Assembly (NCBI GenBank): GCA_013695265.1
Contig: JACDAU010000483.1
Coordinates: forward strand, 1 to 7,385
Reading direction: 5' to 3'
From: Chloroflexia bacterium
Lineage (GTDB): Bacteria; Chloroflexota; Chloroflexia; Thermobaculales; Thermobaculaceae
DNA: 7,385 nucleotides
Shown here: piece by piece, positions 1-6,144 of the stretch
How positions within the stretch are numbered: the stretch's first letter is position 1
Layout of the letters: each line of letters starts with the position of its first letter
Program-made: the position numbers and the translations under genes
Notes under the pieces: model-generated
Seen by the model: only the letters and a program-made list of their open reading frames with translations
Told to the model about the DNA's origin: nothing
The model's database searches: none

Positions 1-1607
1 CTGGTGTAACTATTCTCCAACGCGGCGCGGCGCGTCGGGCGCAGCAGGCTCGCCGACAGGTATCCCGTCCGGCCGTCGTACGTCACGTCGCGCCACCGGC
101 TCCCGTCATCCCCGCGCCGAACCGGCCCGAGAGATCGAACCTGCTCGCCCGGCGGGACCGTGACCACAAGGGGTGATGTGCTGCTCGGCCGCTCCCGCAG
201 ATTCAAGCCGTTCCCCTGTGGCGAGGCGACGTAGAGGACGGCTGAATCTTCATCTGGAGCGCCGTCGGGTACGACTGTGGCCGCAGGCGGCCGGGTCGCG
301 GTGGGATCAGGTTCATCGACGGATGGAGGTGTTGCCAGCGTAGCGGTGGGCTCGGGCATCCTGGTGGACCGCGCCGGCTTGGCGATGGTCGCCGTGACCT
401 CCGGCTCTGACTCGATTATCGGTTCCTCCGTGGGACGGGGCTCGTTCGTCGGTGGAACAACCACCTTTGCCGATGCCTGTCCGCGCGCCGGCATCCTTAC
501 CGCCGTCGCACCGCCGCGTGCCATGACTCCAGCCATACTGGTCGGAAGGCCCGCTGCGCGTGGCTCGGGCGTGGCCGTCTCGATCGCCGTCACCGGCGTG
601 CGGCCCGCGTTGTCACCTCTGCTGAGGGCGGCGGCGGCGACCAGGAACCCAAGAAGTCCGAGGAGGAGGAGCAGAGGGATCACCGGAACCCGACGTCGCC
701 CCTCGGGCGCGCTATCGCCGGCGGGGCGCCCCTCATGCCCTTGCGCCCCTCTCGCCGGTACGGGCCGGAGCCGAGGAGGCGGCGGGGATGCTTGCACCCC
801 GGTTGCCGTGAGGGCATCGGCCATCACGCTAGCGCTCGCGAATCGTTTCCCGGGGTCCTTCTCCATGGCTTTGCGCACGACGGCGAGCATCCCCGGGGAG
901 ACGTCTGGCGCTGCCTCACTCAGGGGCGATGGCTCCTCGAACGCATGCGCGTGTACGACCCCGAGCATGCTGTCGCGCTCGAAAGGCAGCCTGCCGGAGA
1001 GCAGCTCGTACAGCATGACGCCCACGGCGTAGAGATCCGAGCGCAACGTGGCCGGCTCGCCACACGCGATCTCGGGGGCGAGGTAGCAGGGAGTCCCGAA
1101 CATAACACCCGTCGAGGTCAGTCCCGGCTCGCCCGTTGCCTTTGCTATCCCGAAGTCTCCCACTTTGGGCGTCCCATCGGCCGAGAGCAACACGTTATGG
1201 GGCTTCATGTCGCGATGGACGATGCCCACCGCGTGGGCCGCGCCAAGCCCTCGCAGAATCTGTGAGCCGAGGGTTCTGACCTCATCCTCCGGGAGCGGAC
1301 CGCGTTCGGACAGGTATGCCTTGAGGTCCGGCCCGGGCATGTATTCCATCGCGATGAAAAATTGATCTTCATGCGAGTCGAAGTCGTAGACGGTGACGAT
1401 GTTTGGGTGCGAGAGGCGCGCGACCGCCCTCGCCTCGTTGTGAAAACGCTGCATGAAGCTGGGATCGTCGGAATACGCCTCGCGCAACAGCTTAAGGGCC
1501 ACGGGCCTGCCAAGGCGCGTGTCCATCGCCCGGAACACCTCCGCCGCAGCCCCCTTGCCGATCTTGCTCAGTATTTGGTATCGACCCGCGAAGACGGTCG
1601 AACTCAC
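1..1607 (-). CDS. Membrane-anchored Ser/Thr protein kinase with C-terminal SH3b domain (partial)
   Basis: A PknB-like (Hanks-type) kinase that would phosphorylate Ser/Thr on protein substrates. The frame stays open from GTG at 1607 to the window edge, giving 535 codons with the C-terminal end missing. Visible kinase elements are the glycine loop GKGAAAEV (about 17-24), the ATP-binding Lys39 in VALK, the helix-C Glu58, the catalytic loop HRDMKPHN (131-138, Asp133), DFG (151-153) and an activation segment ending in APE (177-179), so it should be active. After about residue 265 comes a Pro-rich linker, a hydrophobic membrane span at about 306-328, a long extracytoplasmic Pro/Thr/Glu-rich spacer, and at about 452-527 a bacterial SH3 domain (NGLNLRERPS near its start, DGRTGYLSASLL near its end). 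The kinase is thus cytoplasmic and the SH3b probably faces the cell wall or periplasm, in place of the PASTA repeats of PknB. An in-frame GTG at 1625 is an alternative start; neither has a strong ribosome binding site. Confidence 0.95.
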   Translation of the reverse strand, partial: MSSTVFAGRYQILSKIGKGAAAEVFRAMDTRLGRPVALKLLREAYSDDPSFMQRFHNEARAVARLSHPNIVTVYDFDSHEDQFFIAMEYMPGPDLKAYLSERGPLPEDEVRTLGSQILRGLGAAHAVGIVHRDMKPHNVLLSADGTPKVGDFGIAKATGEPGLTSTGVMFGTPCYLAPEIACGEPATLRSDLYAVGVMLYELLSGRLPFERDSMLGVVHAHAFEEPSPLSEAAPDVSPGMLAVVRKAMEKDPGKRFASASVMADALTATGVQASPPPPRLRPVPARGAQGHEGRPAGDSAPEGRRRVPVIPLLLLLGLLGFLVAAAALSRGDNAGRTPVTAIETATPEPRAAGLPTSMAGVMARGGATAVRMPARGQASAKVVVPPTNEPRPTEEPIIESEPEVTATIAKPARSTRMPEPTATLATPPSVDEPDPTATRPPAATVVPDGAPDEDSAVLYVASPQGNGLNLRERPSSTSPLVVTVPPGEQVRSLGPVRRGDDGSRWRDVTYDGRTGYLSASLLRPTRRAALENSYT

Positions 1608-1632
1608 CGTATTCTCAAAGCCCACTGTTCTT

Positions 1633-1930
1633 TTAGGTCCCCCACAGCACGTATATACCCGGCCGGACACGTGCTACAGGAGCAAGACCAGAACCCCGGA
1701 CCCAAGCAGCGACCGCGCCCATCACGAGTAGTGGATGTGTCACGTACGTATAGAAACCCGCCGAATGCCGCCTGGGAGTAAGAGATGTACCCAAAGGAGT
1801 AGCCCATCGTGCGTGTCCACCGCATCTCGCCCAGCGCGTGCACAGGCACACGTCGTGTACCCAGCATAATGTATACGAGTGCGCGCGGGTTTTGGATCAC
1901 TTGGCGAGTGTGTTGCGTCAGGGGTGCACT
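1633..1930 (-). pseudogene. Possible decayed, frameshifted coding remnant upstream of the kinase
   Basis: This 397-base gap between kinase and alkyltransferase contains no intact gene. Read on the minus strand, one frame (about 1930-1755) gives protein-like sequence including MRWTRTMGYSFGYISYSQAA. After a one-base shift near 1753 another frame continues with a hydrophobic stretch, HPLLVMGAVAAWVRGSGL, and ends at a TAA at 1633-1635, 26 bases before the kinase start. Joined, the pieces resemble the C-terminal end of a membrane-associated protein lying in the same direction as the kinase. The family is not recognised and no start codon or ribosome binding site can be assigned. It could equally be non-coding sequence that reads well by chance, or hold a sequencing error. 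Confidence 0.25.
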
Positions 1931-2006
1931 CTGCAATGCGCCCCGCACGACAAACGTCCGGGTGGTTGATGCGCACCGAGCGGTGTTGTGCCGCCCCGCT
2001 GCTGAG

Positions 2007-2024
2007 AGTTGATAGCTAACAACT
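2007..2024. repeat. 18-bp quasi-palindrome at the 3' end of the alkyltransferase gene
   Basis: AGTTGATAGCTAACAACT matches its own reverse complement at 16 of 18 positions, centred on TAGCTA. It overlaps the TAG stop of the alkyltransferase/Ada gene. It could act as a weak 3' end structure or belong to a dispersed repeat family. No T-run follows, so it is not called a terminator. Confidence 0.3.
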
Positions 2025-2835
2025 AACTCGCCAGAGCTGGGCGGCACACATCACACGCCCGGTACCCGGCTGAGACCGCCTGCTGCGGCGTGCGGAACGT
2101 CACGTATCGTGGCTCGGTCAGCCGCCGGTGCATCCCCGCGCACGTCGGCAAGCAGAACGTGTGGTCCTCCGTGTCGCCCAGATAGCGCACACCCCGCCTG
2201 GCAAGTTCCTCCAGAAGATCCGGCGACGCACCCTCGGCTTCCAGCACCGCCCGCTTCGCCGCGCTGCCGAAGGCGTATTCGCCCACTCGGCCGTTCGTCT
2301 GCACCACCCGGTGACACGGAATGAGCAGCGGCACGGGGTTGTGGTTCAGCGCCGAGCCGACCGCTCGCACGGCGCCCGGCCTGCCGATCTCGCGCGCGAT
2401 CCATCCGTACGGACGAACCTCGCCGCGCGGGATCTCCAGCGTCTTCTGGAGGACCGCCCGCTGAAACGCTGATACGCCGCGCAGGTCGATCTCGATATCC
2501 CCTTGCGCACCCGCTCCCAAACGCCGTTCCACCACCTCGGCAAGCGCACGGGGCGGACGCGCCGCCTGCATGACTGGGCGACCGAACCGGGTGCGATACC
2601 ACTCCTCGAATCCGGTGGCCTCTGACGCCCGTCGTACCGCAGAGACGCCGCCCTCACCGTACGCGACGTATATCGGGCCGATGGGACTATCCTGTTGCCA
2701 GTAGGTATCCCGCAGCCCCACGCGCGCAAGCACCCCCGGCAAAACGGAGGACGGGGTCCGCACACCCCCGAGGCCGTGCAGCCCCTTCAGAACGCGCCGT
2801 GTCCCAGCAATGGAGCCCTGATTACCCTCGCTCAT
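2023..2835 (-). CDS. O6-methylguanine-DNA methyltransferase with C-terminal Ada-type Zn domain
   Basis: A 270-residue protein predicted to remove O6-alkyl groups from guanine by irreversible transfer to its own cysteine. The methyltransferase domain spans about 122-205. It has RAVGSALNHNP (157-167) and the active-site PCHRV (173-177, acceptor Cys174). Residues about 216-267 match the N-terminal domain of E. coli Ada, with four cysteines (C228, C232, C261, C264) in CxxxC and CDVC spacing. In Ada this zinc site takes methyl groups from DNA phosphotriesters. Here it lies after the methyltransferase domain and the AraC-type DNA-binding part is absent. Residues about 1-45 are an extra N-terminal segment, with VLPGVLARVG like the stretch that follows the sigma-binding part of many anti-sigma factors. 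The ATG overlaps the sigma factor stop (ATGA, 2832-2835), with GGGGAG nine bases upstream. The enzymatic call is firm; the methyl-sensor role is inferred. Confidence 0.95.
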   Translation of the reverse strand: MSEGNQGSIAGTRRVLKGLHGLGGVRTPSSVLPGVLARVGLRDTYWQQDSPIGPIYVAYGEGGVSAVRRASEATGFEEWYRTRFGRPVMQAARPPRALAEVVERRLGAGAQGDIEIDLRGVSAFQRAVLQKTLEIPRGEVRPYGWIAREIGRPGAVRAVGSALNHNPVPLLIPCHRVVQTNGRVGEYAFGSAAKRAVLEAEGASPDLLEELARRGVRYLGDTEDHTFCLPTCAGMHRRLTEPRYVTFRTPQQAVSAGYRACDVCRPALAS

Positions 2836-3455
2836 CCTCGCACGCTCCCCTCGTTTGCTGACCTGTCCATCGTCTCACGCAGCATCTGCACCCCACGGTG
2901 GACCTTCGATTTCACCGTGCCGACGGGCTCGCCCAGCACCGCCGCTGCCTCGGCGTACCCCATCCCGTCGACGTGACGCAGGACAATGGCCGCCCGGTAT
3001 CGCTCCGGCAGCGCCGCAACCAGGATCCCAATCTCTCGGATCCGCTCGCCGCGCTCGAGCACCGTGTCAGGCCGCTCGCGCTCATCCGCCTCAAGCTCAA
3101 TCTCGGCGTGCCCATCCTCGCTCCCTTGCAGCGGTACGAGCCGCAGGTGCTTCCCACGGGCACGGTTACGACAGCCATTCAACGCGATCTGATACAGCCA
3201 GGGTCGGAGCGCGAGCGCCCGTATCCGATCGGCGGGATAGGCCCGGAGCGCGCGGTACGCTGAGACGAACACATCCTGCGCGATCTCCTCCGCGTCTTCC
3301 GGCTTCCCGGTGTAGCGCAAGCAAAAGGCGTATATCCGGTCCTGATAACACAGCACCAGCCGCTCGAAGTGCCCGTCGAGGTCGAGCGCGAGCGCGTGTG
3401 AGAGGTTCTCCGTCATCTCGTCGAACTGTTCGATCACGCACTGCTCCGCGCTCAT
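2832..3455 (-). CDS. ECF-type RNA polymerase sigma-70 factor
   Basis: A 207-residue alternative sigma factor that would direct RNA polymerase to a specific promoter set. Region 2 is at about 29-100, with YAFCLRYTGKPEDAEEIAQD and a following DVFVSAYRAL helix, then RPWLYQIALNGCRNRAR. Region 4 is at about 145-195, with the helix-turn-helix GYAEAAAVLGEPVGTVKSKVHRG. A linker rich in Asp/Glu separates them, and there is no extra C-terminal domain. ATG at 3455 is chosen because it forms an ATGA overlap with the upstream small gene. An in-frame GTG at 3494 would add 13 residues but has no usable ribosome binding site. The gene is followed without a gap by the alkyltransferase/Ada gene, whereas a typical ECF factor is followed by an anti-sigma gene. 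The target promoters cannot be read from this window. Confidence 0.93.
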   Translation of the reverse strand: MSAEQCVIEQFDEMTENLSHALALDLDGHFERLVLCYQDRIYAFCLRYTGKPEDAEEIAQDVFVSAYRALRAYPADRIRALALRPWLYQIALNGCRNRARGKHLRLVPLQGSEDGHAEIELEADERERPDTVLERGERIREIGILVAALPERYRAAIVLRHVDGMGYAEAAAVLGEPVGTVKSKVHRGVQMLRETMDRSANEGSVRG

Positions 3456-3589
3456 TCGCCACCAACCCGCGTCCAGAGGTGTCGCCGCTCCCACTCCCGG
3501 CTATTAACACCGTCGGAGCTGTCGAACCCCCAGCGCCATGCCGCCGCCTCGAATGCTACCAGAACGATCAGTAACGCAACGATCTCCAT
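3452..3589 (-). CDS. 45-residue single-span membrane protein heading the sigma operon
   Basis: A short gene with strong translation signals. GGGAGG lies about five bases before ATG 3589, and the TGA stop (3452-3454) overlaps the ATG of the sigma factor gene as ATGA. The product starts MEIVALLIVLVAFEAAAW, a single hydrophobic helix from about residue 3 to 18. A charged, probably cytoplasmic tail follows (WRWGFDSSDGVNSREWERRH). The family is not recognised. Small one-helix proteins with a DSxDG-type motif after the helix are plausible membrane tethers or modulators. Its tight coupling to the sigma factor suggests it could influence sigma availability, or simply serve as a leader for translational coupling; both are inference. 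The start, stop overlap and hydrophobic profile make a real gene likely despite the length. Confidence 0.7.
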   Translation of the reverse strand: MEIVALLIVLVAFEAAAWRWGFDSSDGVNSREWERRHLWTRVGGE

Positions 3590-3705
3590 GATGCCCTCCC
3601 CAGTGCTTTGTCGAGGTGCGAGGCTGCCTGTCCGCTTCTATGTCCTTAAACACAGACTGCCGGCGTCGGGTTGCACGGTCCCAACGGCGCGGGCGCGGCT
3701 CCTGC

Positions 3706-3711
3706 TACTAT
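3706..3711 (+). promoter_or_regulatory. Candidate -10 element for a leaderless hydrolase transcript
   Basis: TACTAT matches the -10 consensus at four of six positions, including TA at the start and T at the end. It ends eight bases before ATG 3719 of the hydrolase gene. No Shine-Dalgarno sequence precedes any of the ATG codons at 3710, 3713 or 3719, so a leaderless transcript starting at 3719 is possible. No convincing -35 hexamer is seen at normal spacing. Confidence 0.25.
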
Positions 3712-4483
3712 GATGTCCATGGTGACCCTGCAGGACCGATTCGTCCGCACGGGAACGGTGCGAACACACTATGTGGAGGCAGGTCAAGGCCCACCGCTCG
3801 TCCTTATACCGGGGGTGTTTATCCTCGCCCGAACGTACCGCGGTCTTATCTCGCGCCTGTGCTCGCAGTTTCACACGATCGTGCCGGATCTCCCCGGGTC
3901 CGGCCTTAGCGGCGGGCTTCCAGCTCCCTGGAGCTTTGAGCAGTATGCTGACTGGACCGGTTGTTTTTTGGACGCTCTCAGACTTGAGCGCGCCATCATC
4001 ACTGGCCACTCCAACGGAGGGGGTGTCGCTCTGGTGACCGCAGCGAAACATCCCGAGCGCATCGAGATGCTGGTGCTCGTTGATACCGTAGGAGCCAGGG
4101 CGTCCGCATCTCCGATAGGTGTGATTGGCGGTCGGACAATTGATGCCAGTCTGGAGATGGGGCTGAACCTCGTCGCATGGAAACACGTCGTCTACAACCT
4201 CACGTACCACCACCGCACGTTCAAACATCAACTTAGGGCCGCGATCACCGCAAACCTCCTCCCGTACGCATCACAGATAGAAGCACCGACGCTCCTTGCG
4301 TGGGGCAGACAAGATTGGACAATGCCTCTCGATTGCGCATTGAGGCTCCAGGCTCTGATTCCTTGGTCGGAGTTATATGTGTCGGACGCTAGTCACGACT
4401 GGCTGATAACCGAGCCTGACGAGTTCGCCAGAGCTGTCAGCCGATTCGTGAAGCGGCACGAGCCGCAACAGGTCGGAGCGTAG
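3710..4483 (+). CDS. Alpha/beta-hydrolase fold family protein
   Basis: A 257-residue alpha/beta hydrolase (start at ATG 3710); the substrate is unknown. The N-terminal strand-loop LVLIPGVF corresponds to the oxyanion-hole region, followed by VPDLPGSGLSGG. The nucleophile elbow is GHSNGGG (Ser101). The acid is probably Asp202 in WGRQDWTMP and the base His229 in SDASHDWLITEPDEF, so the triad appears complete. A short cap region lies between about residues 125 and 185. It is most like soluble cytoplasmic esterase, C-C hydrolase or epoxide hydrolase-type members; sequence alone does not decide which. In-frame ATGs at 3713 and 3719 and a TTG at 3671 are alternative starts, and none has a clear ribosome binding site. 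The next gene starts six bases after the stop, so this is probably the first gene of an operon ending in the DNA glycosylase. Confidence 0.9.
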   Translation: MMSMVTLQDRFVRTGTVRTHYVEAGQGPPLVLIPGVFILARTYRGLISRLCSQFHTIVPDLPGSGLSGGLPAPWSFEQYADWTGCFLDALRLERAIITGHSNGGGVALVTAAKHPERIEMLVLVDTVGARASASPIGVIGGRTIDASLEMGLNLVAWKHVVYNLTYHHRTFKHQLRAAITANLLPYASQIEAPTLLAWGRQDWTMPLDCALRLQALIPWSELYVSDASHDWLITEPDEFARAVSRFVKRHEPQQVGA

Positions 4484-4489
4484 CTACCG

Positions 4490-4744
4490 GTGAGTCTGAC
4501 ACAGATCATTTCCCTGCTGGGCGCCGCATTGATCCTTATAGCGTACGTCGCCCCGCAAATGGGGCGGATGCGCCAGGGCAGCACGGCGTACAATGCCCTC
4601 AACCTCGTTGGAAGCGCGCTGCTTGCATACGTCGCCATCGTGGAAACGCAGTACGGCTTCATCGCACTCGAGGGCGTATGGGCGCTGGTTAGCCTGTACG
4701 CCCTGCTGCGGCCGTCCACGCCCCAGCCTGAGAAGAATCAGTAG
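4490..4744 (+). CDS. Small CBU_0592-like integral membrane protein
   Basis: An 84-residue protein with three predicted membrane helices at about 5-22, 36-52 and 56-73, separated by a short basic loop (APQMGRMRQGSTAYN) and a very tight turn. The second half, with NLVGSALLAYVAI and then EGVWALVSLYALL, follows the pattern of the CBU_0592-like membrane family, whose function is unknown. The GTG start at 4490 is preceded by GGAG at 4475-4478, slightly distant at 11 bases. It lies six bases after the hydrolase stop and one base before the glycosylase start, so all three are probably co-transcribed. The family assignment is from recall of the pattern and is moderately sure; the membrane topology is clear. 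Confidence 0.85.
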   Translation: MSLTQIISLLGAALILIAYVAPQMGRMRQGSTAYNALNLVGSALLAYVAIVETQYGFIALEGVWALVSLYALLRPSTPQPEKNQ

Positions 4745-4745
4745 T

Positions 4746-5327
4746 GTGGGAGTGAAGGAGCCGCTCCCACCGGAGTTCTACGACCGTGCCACGCTGGACG
4801 TTGCGCGCGAGCTGCTCGGCTGTGTGCTGGTTTGTGAGAGTCCAGAGGGACGCACGGCTGGGCGGATTGTTGAGACGGAGGGGTACGTCCCATTGATCGA
4901 CCCGGCATCGCACGCGTACCGCAGGCGCACCGAGCGCAACGCAGCGATGTGGGGGCCACCGGGCAGGGCGTATGTGTACTTAACGTACGGGATGCACTTC
5001 ATGGTGAACCTCGTCACCGAGCCGGAAGGTCAGGCGGCCGCCGTGCTCGTGCGCGCGCTGGAGCCGCTGGACGGCGTTGAGCTGATGCAACGGCGCAGGG
5101 GCGTGGAGAATGTCCGTCTGCTATGCTCCGGACCGGGGAGGCTTTGCCAGGCGCTCGGGATCGGCGCGGCGCTTAATGGCGCGCTGCTTCAGGGGCCGCA
5201 CCTCCTTGTGCTGCCCGGTGAGCCTGTGCGCGAGATCGTGAGTACCACGCGGATCGGCATCACGCGGGGCGTCGACCTGCCGTGGCGCTACTACGAGGCT
5301 GGCAGCCCCTGGATATCGCGCCGATAG
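4746..5327 (+). CDS. mpg: 3-methyladenine DNA glycosylase (AAG/MPG family)
   Basis: A 193-residue monofunctional DNA glycosylase that starts base excision repair by cleaving the N-glycosidic bond of alkylated purines such as 3-methyladenine, and in homologues hypoxanthine. It aligns well with the human AAG core. RIVETEGY (40-47) holds the water-activating Glu45 and pocket residue Tyr47. His56 in ASHAYRR equals human His136. YVYLTYGMHF (76-85) supplies pocket Tyr78 and the intercalating Tyr81, followed by Asn88. LVRALEPLDG, LCSGPGRLCQALGI and the terminal RYYEAGSPWIS are family signatures. All key residues are present and the length is normal. GTG 4746 is used as start, one base after the upstream TAG. 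The frame is open back to 4593 but overlaps the membrane gene and has no family similarity there. Its closeness to the alkyltransferase operon suggests a local alkylation-repair cluster. Confidence 0.95.
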   Translation: MGVKEPLPPEFYDRATLDVARELLGCVLVCESPEGRTAGRIVETEGYVPLIDPASHAYRRRTERNAAMWGPPGRAYVYLTYGMHFMVNLVTEPEGQAAAVLVRALEPLDGVELMQRRRGVENVRLLCSGPGRLCQALGIGAALNGALLQGPHLLVLPGEPVREIVSTTRIGITRGVDLPWRYYEAGSPWISRR

Positions 5328-5443
5328 ATGTGCCCGAATACCACGCCTGGTGGATTCTGATGGTTGGTCCGGCCTCGCAGTCCGGTGCAGCGGCATCTGA
5401 AAACCGTGATTCCGCATCTGCGGGTGTGGTGGTAGGGTTGCAC

Positions 5444-5467
5444 GGGCGTTCAGTTGAACGCCCCTAC
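5444..5467. repeat. Palindromic repeat between convergent genes (GGGCGTTCA/TGAACGCCC)
   Basis: Two perfect 9-base arms, GGGCGTTCA (5444-5452) and TGAACGCCC (5455-5463), are separated by two bases, and the right arm continues as CCTAC. The extended right arm GAACGCCCCTAC is the reverse complement of GTAGGGGCGTTC at 6895-6906, so this is one copy of a dispersed palindromic element whose left outer arm has diverged. It sits between the convergent glycosylase and FMN reductase genes and could form a hairpin at either transcript's 3' end. No T-run is present on either side. Confidence 0.75.
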
Positions 5468-5479
5468 GTCTGGCGCGGG

Positions 5480-5500
5480 GTCCCCATCTGCTCGGGGGAC
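5480..5500. repeat. Short inverted repeat downstream of the palindrome
   Basis: GTCCCC (5480-5485) and GGGGAC (5495-5500) form a 6-base stem around a 9-base loop, only 12 bases after the palindromic repeat. Together with CCGCA/TGCGG at 5412-5423, the 205-base convergent intergenic region holds three consecutive potential hairpins and no gene. These could jointly limit read-through between the two operons; without T-runs, intrinsic termination is not claimed. Confidence 0.35.
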
Positions 5501-5532
5501 TAACCCTTCAGCATACCGCTGTTTGGATTGCA

Positions 5533-6144
5533 CTATTGTTTTCCGAGGTGGAGGCCGTACGTCAACGCGATCATCTGCTCCACCATTGACTGCAACCGCT
5601 TCCGCGTCGCGGGGTCGCGTAACTCCCCCGACTCGGGGTCCAGTGCTGATCCAGGCACGGTTACGACGGTGGGCGCGCTGAGGCCATTGAGGGCGCTGGT
5701 CGAGTGGTGCAGGGCGTCGATGACATGCATAGCGCCCCCACCGCCCAGCGCCGTCAGTCCGACGACCTTACCGCCGAAGTACGGCGGGGTGTCGTCCGCC
5801 AGGAAGTTGAGCGCGTCGAGCACGTTCTTGACGCCGCCGGCGATTGTGCCGTGGTACGTTGGGGAGCAGAGGATATACGCGTCCGCCGCACGGACCTCGT
5901 CGAGCAGCCAGCGTAACGTGGGCGGGTACTCATCCAGCGACCGGTCCGAATCATAGACCGGTAGGTCAAGCTGCCGCACATCGGCCATGACGGTCTGAGC
6001 GCCAACGGCTTCCGCGACACCGAGGGCCGCCCGAAGCGCGGATAAGCTCCGGGAGCCTCGACGAGCGCTACCGCCGATGCCGAGTATGCGTATACTCGAC
6101 CGTTCCAGGTTCTTGTCTTTCACAGGTTTAGTTTCACCATCCAT
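5533..6144 (-). CDS. NADPH-dependent FMN reductase (flavodoxin-like fold)
   Basis: A 203-residue flavoprotein that would use NAD(P)H to reduce FMN, quinones or similar acceptors in the cytoplasm. After a charged 16-residue leader, RILGIGGSARRGSRS (19-33) is the first strand and FMN-phosphate loop of the NADPH-dependent FMN reductase family. CSPTYHGTIAGGVKNVLDAL (93-112) is the conserved flavin-binding loop and helix, and TALGGGGAMH (131-140) the third flavin-contact loop. The C-terminal LQSMVEQMIALTYGL helix is typical. The length is normal for the SsuE/ArsH/ChrR-like group; the exact substrate is not determined. AAGG nine bases before ATG 6144 supports the start. It follows the PPOX oxidoreductase on the same strand by 109 bases, which fits a redox operon, and converges on the glycosylase cluster. 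Confidence 0.92.
   Translation of the reverse strand: MDGETKPVKDKNLERSSIRILGIGGSARRGSRSLSALRAALGVAEAVGAQTVMADVRQLDLPVYDSDRSLDEYPPTLRWLLDEVRAADAYILCSPTYHGTIAGGVKNVLDALNFLADDTPPYFGGKVVGLTALGGGGAMHVIDALHHSTSALNGLSAPTVVTVPGSALDPESGELRDPATRKRLQSMVEQMIALTYGLHLGKQ

Noticed and set aside
277..1265. Long open frames on the plus strand across the kinase gene
   Set aside because: They are antisense to a clear kinase frame, and their products are Ala/Arg/Pro/Ser-rich with no family features, as expected for shadow frames in high-GC DNA.
3456..3494. Upstream GTG start of the sigma factor
   Set aside because: It has no usable ribosome binding site, whereas ATG 3455 forms an ATGA overlap with the upstream small gene.
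2855..3574. 239-residue plus-strand frame opposite the sigma factor
   Set aside because: The Arg/Pro/Ala-rich product has no domain pattern; the minus-strand sigma factor explains this region.
3638..4231. 197-residue minus-strand frame opposite the hydrolase
   Set aside because: The plus-strand alpha/beta hydrolase has the full catalytic pattern here; the antisense product shows nothing recognisable.
4593..4745. N-terminal extension of the DNA glycosylase
   Set aside because: It overlaps the membrane protein gene, is Ser/Arg/Cys-rich and has no family counterpart; GTG 4746 gives the normal length.
5328..5532. Rho-independent terminator between the convergent operons
   Set aside because: Hairpins are present but no T-run follows on either strand, so only inverted repeats are reported.
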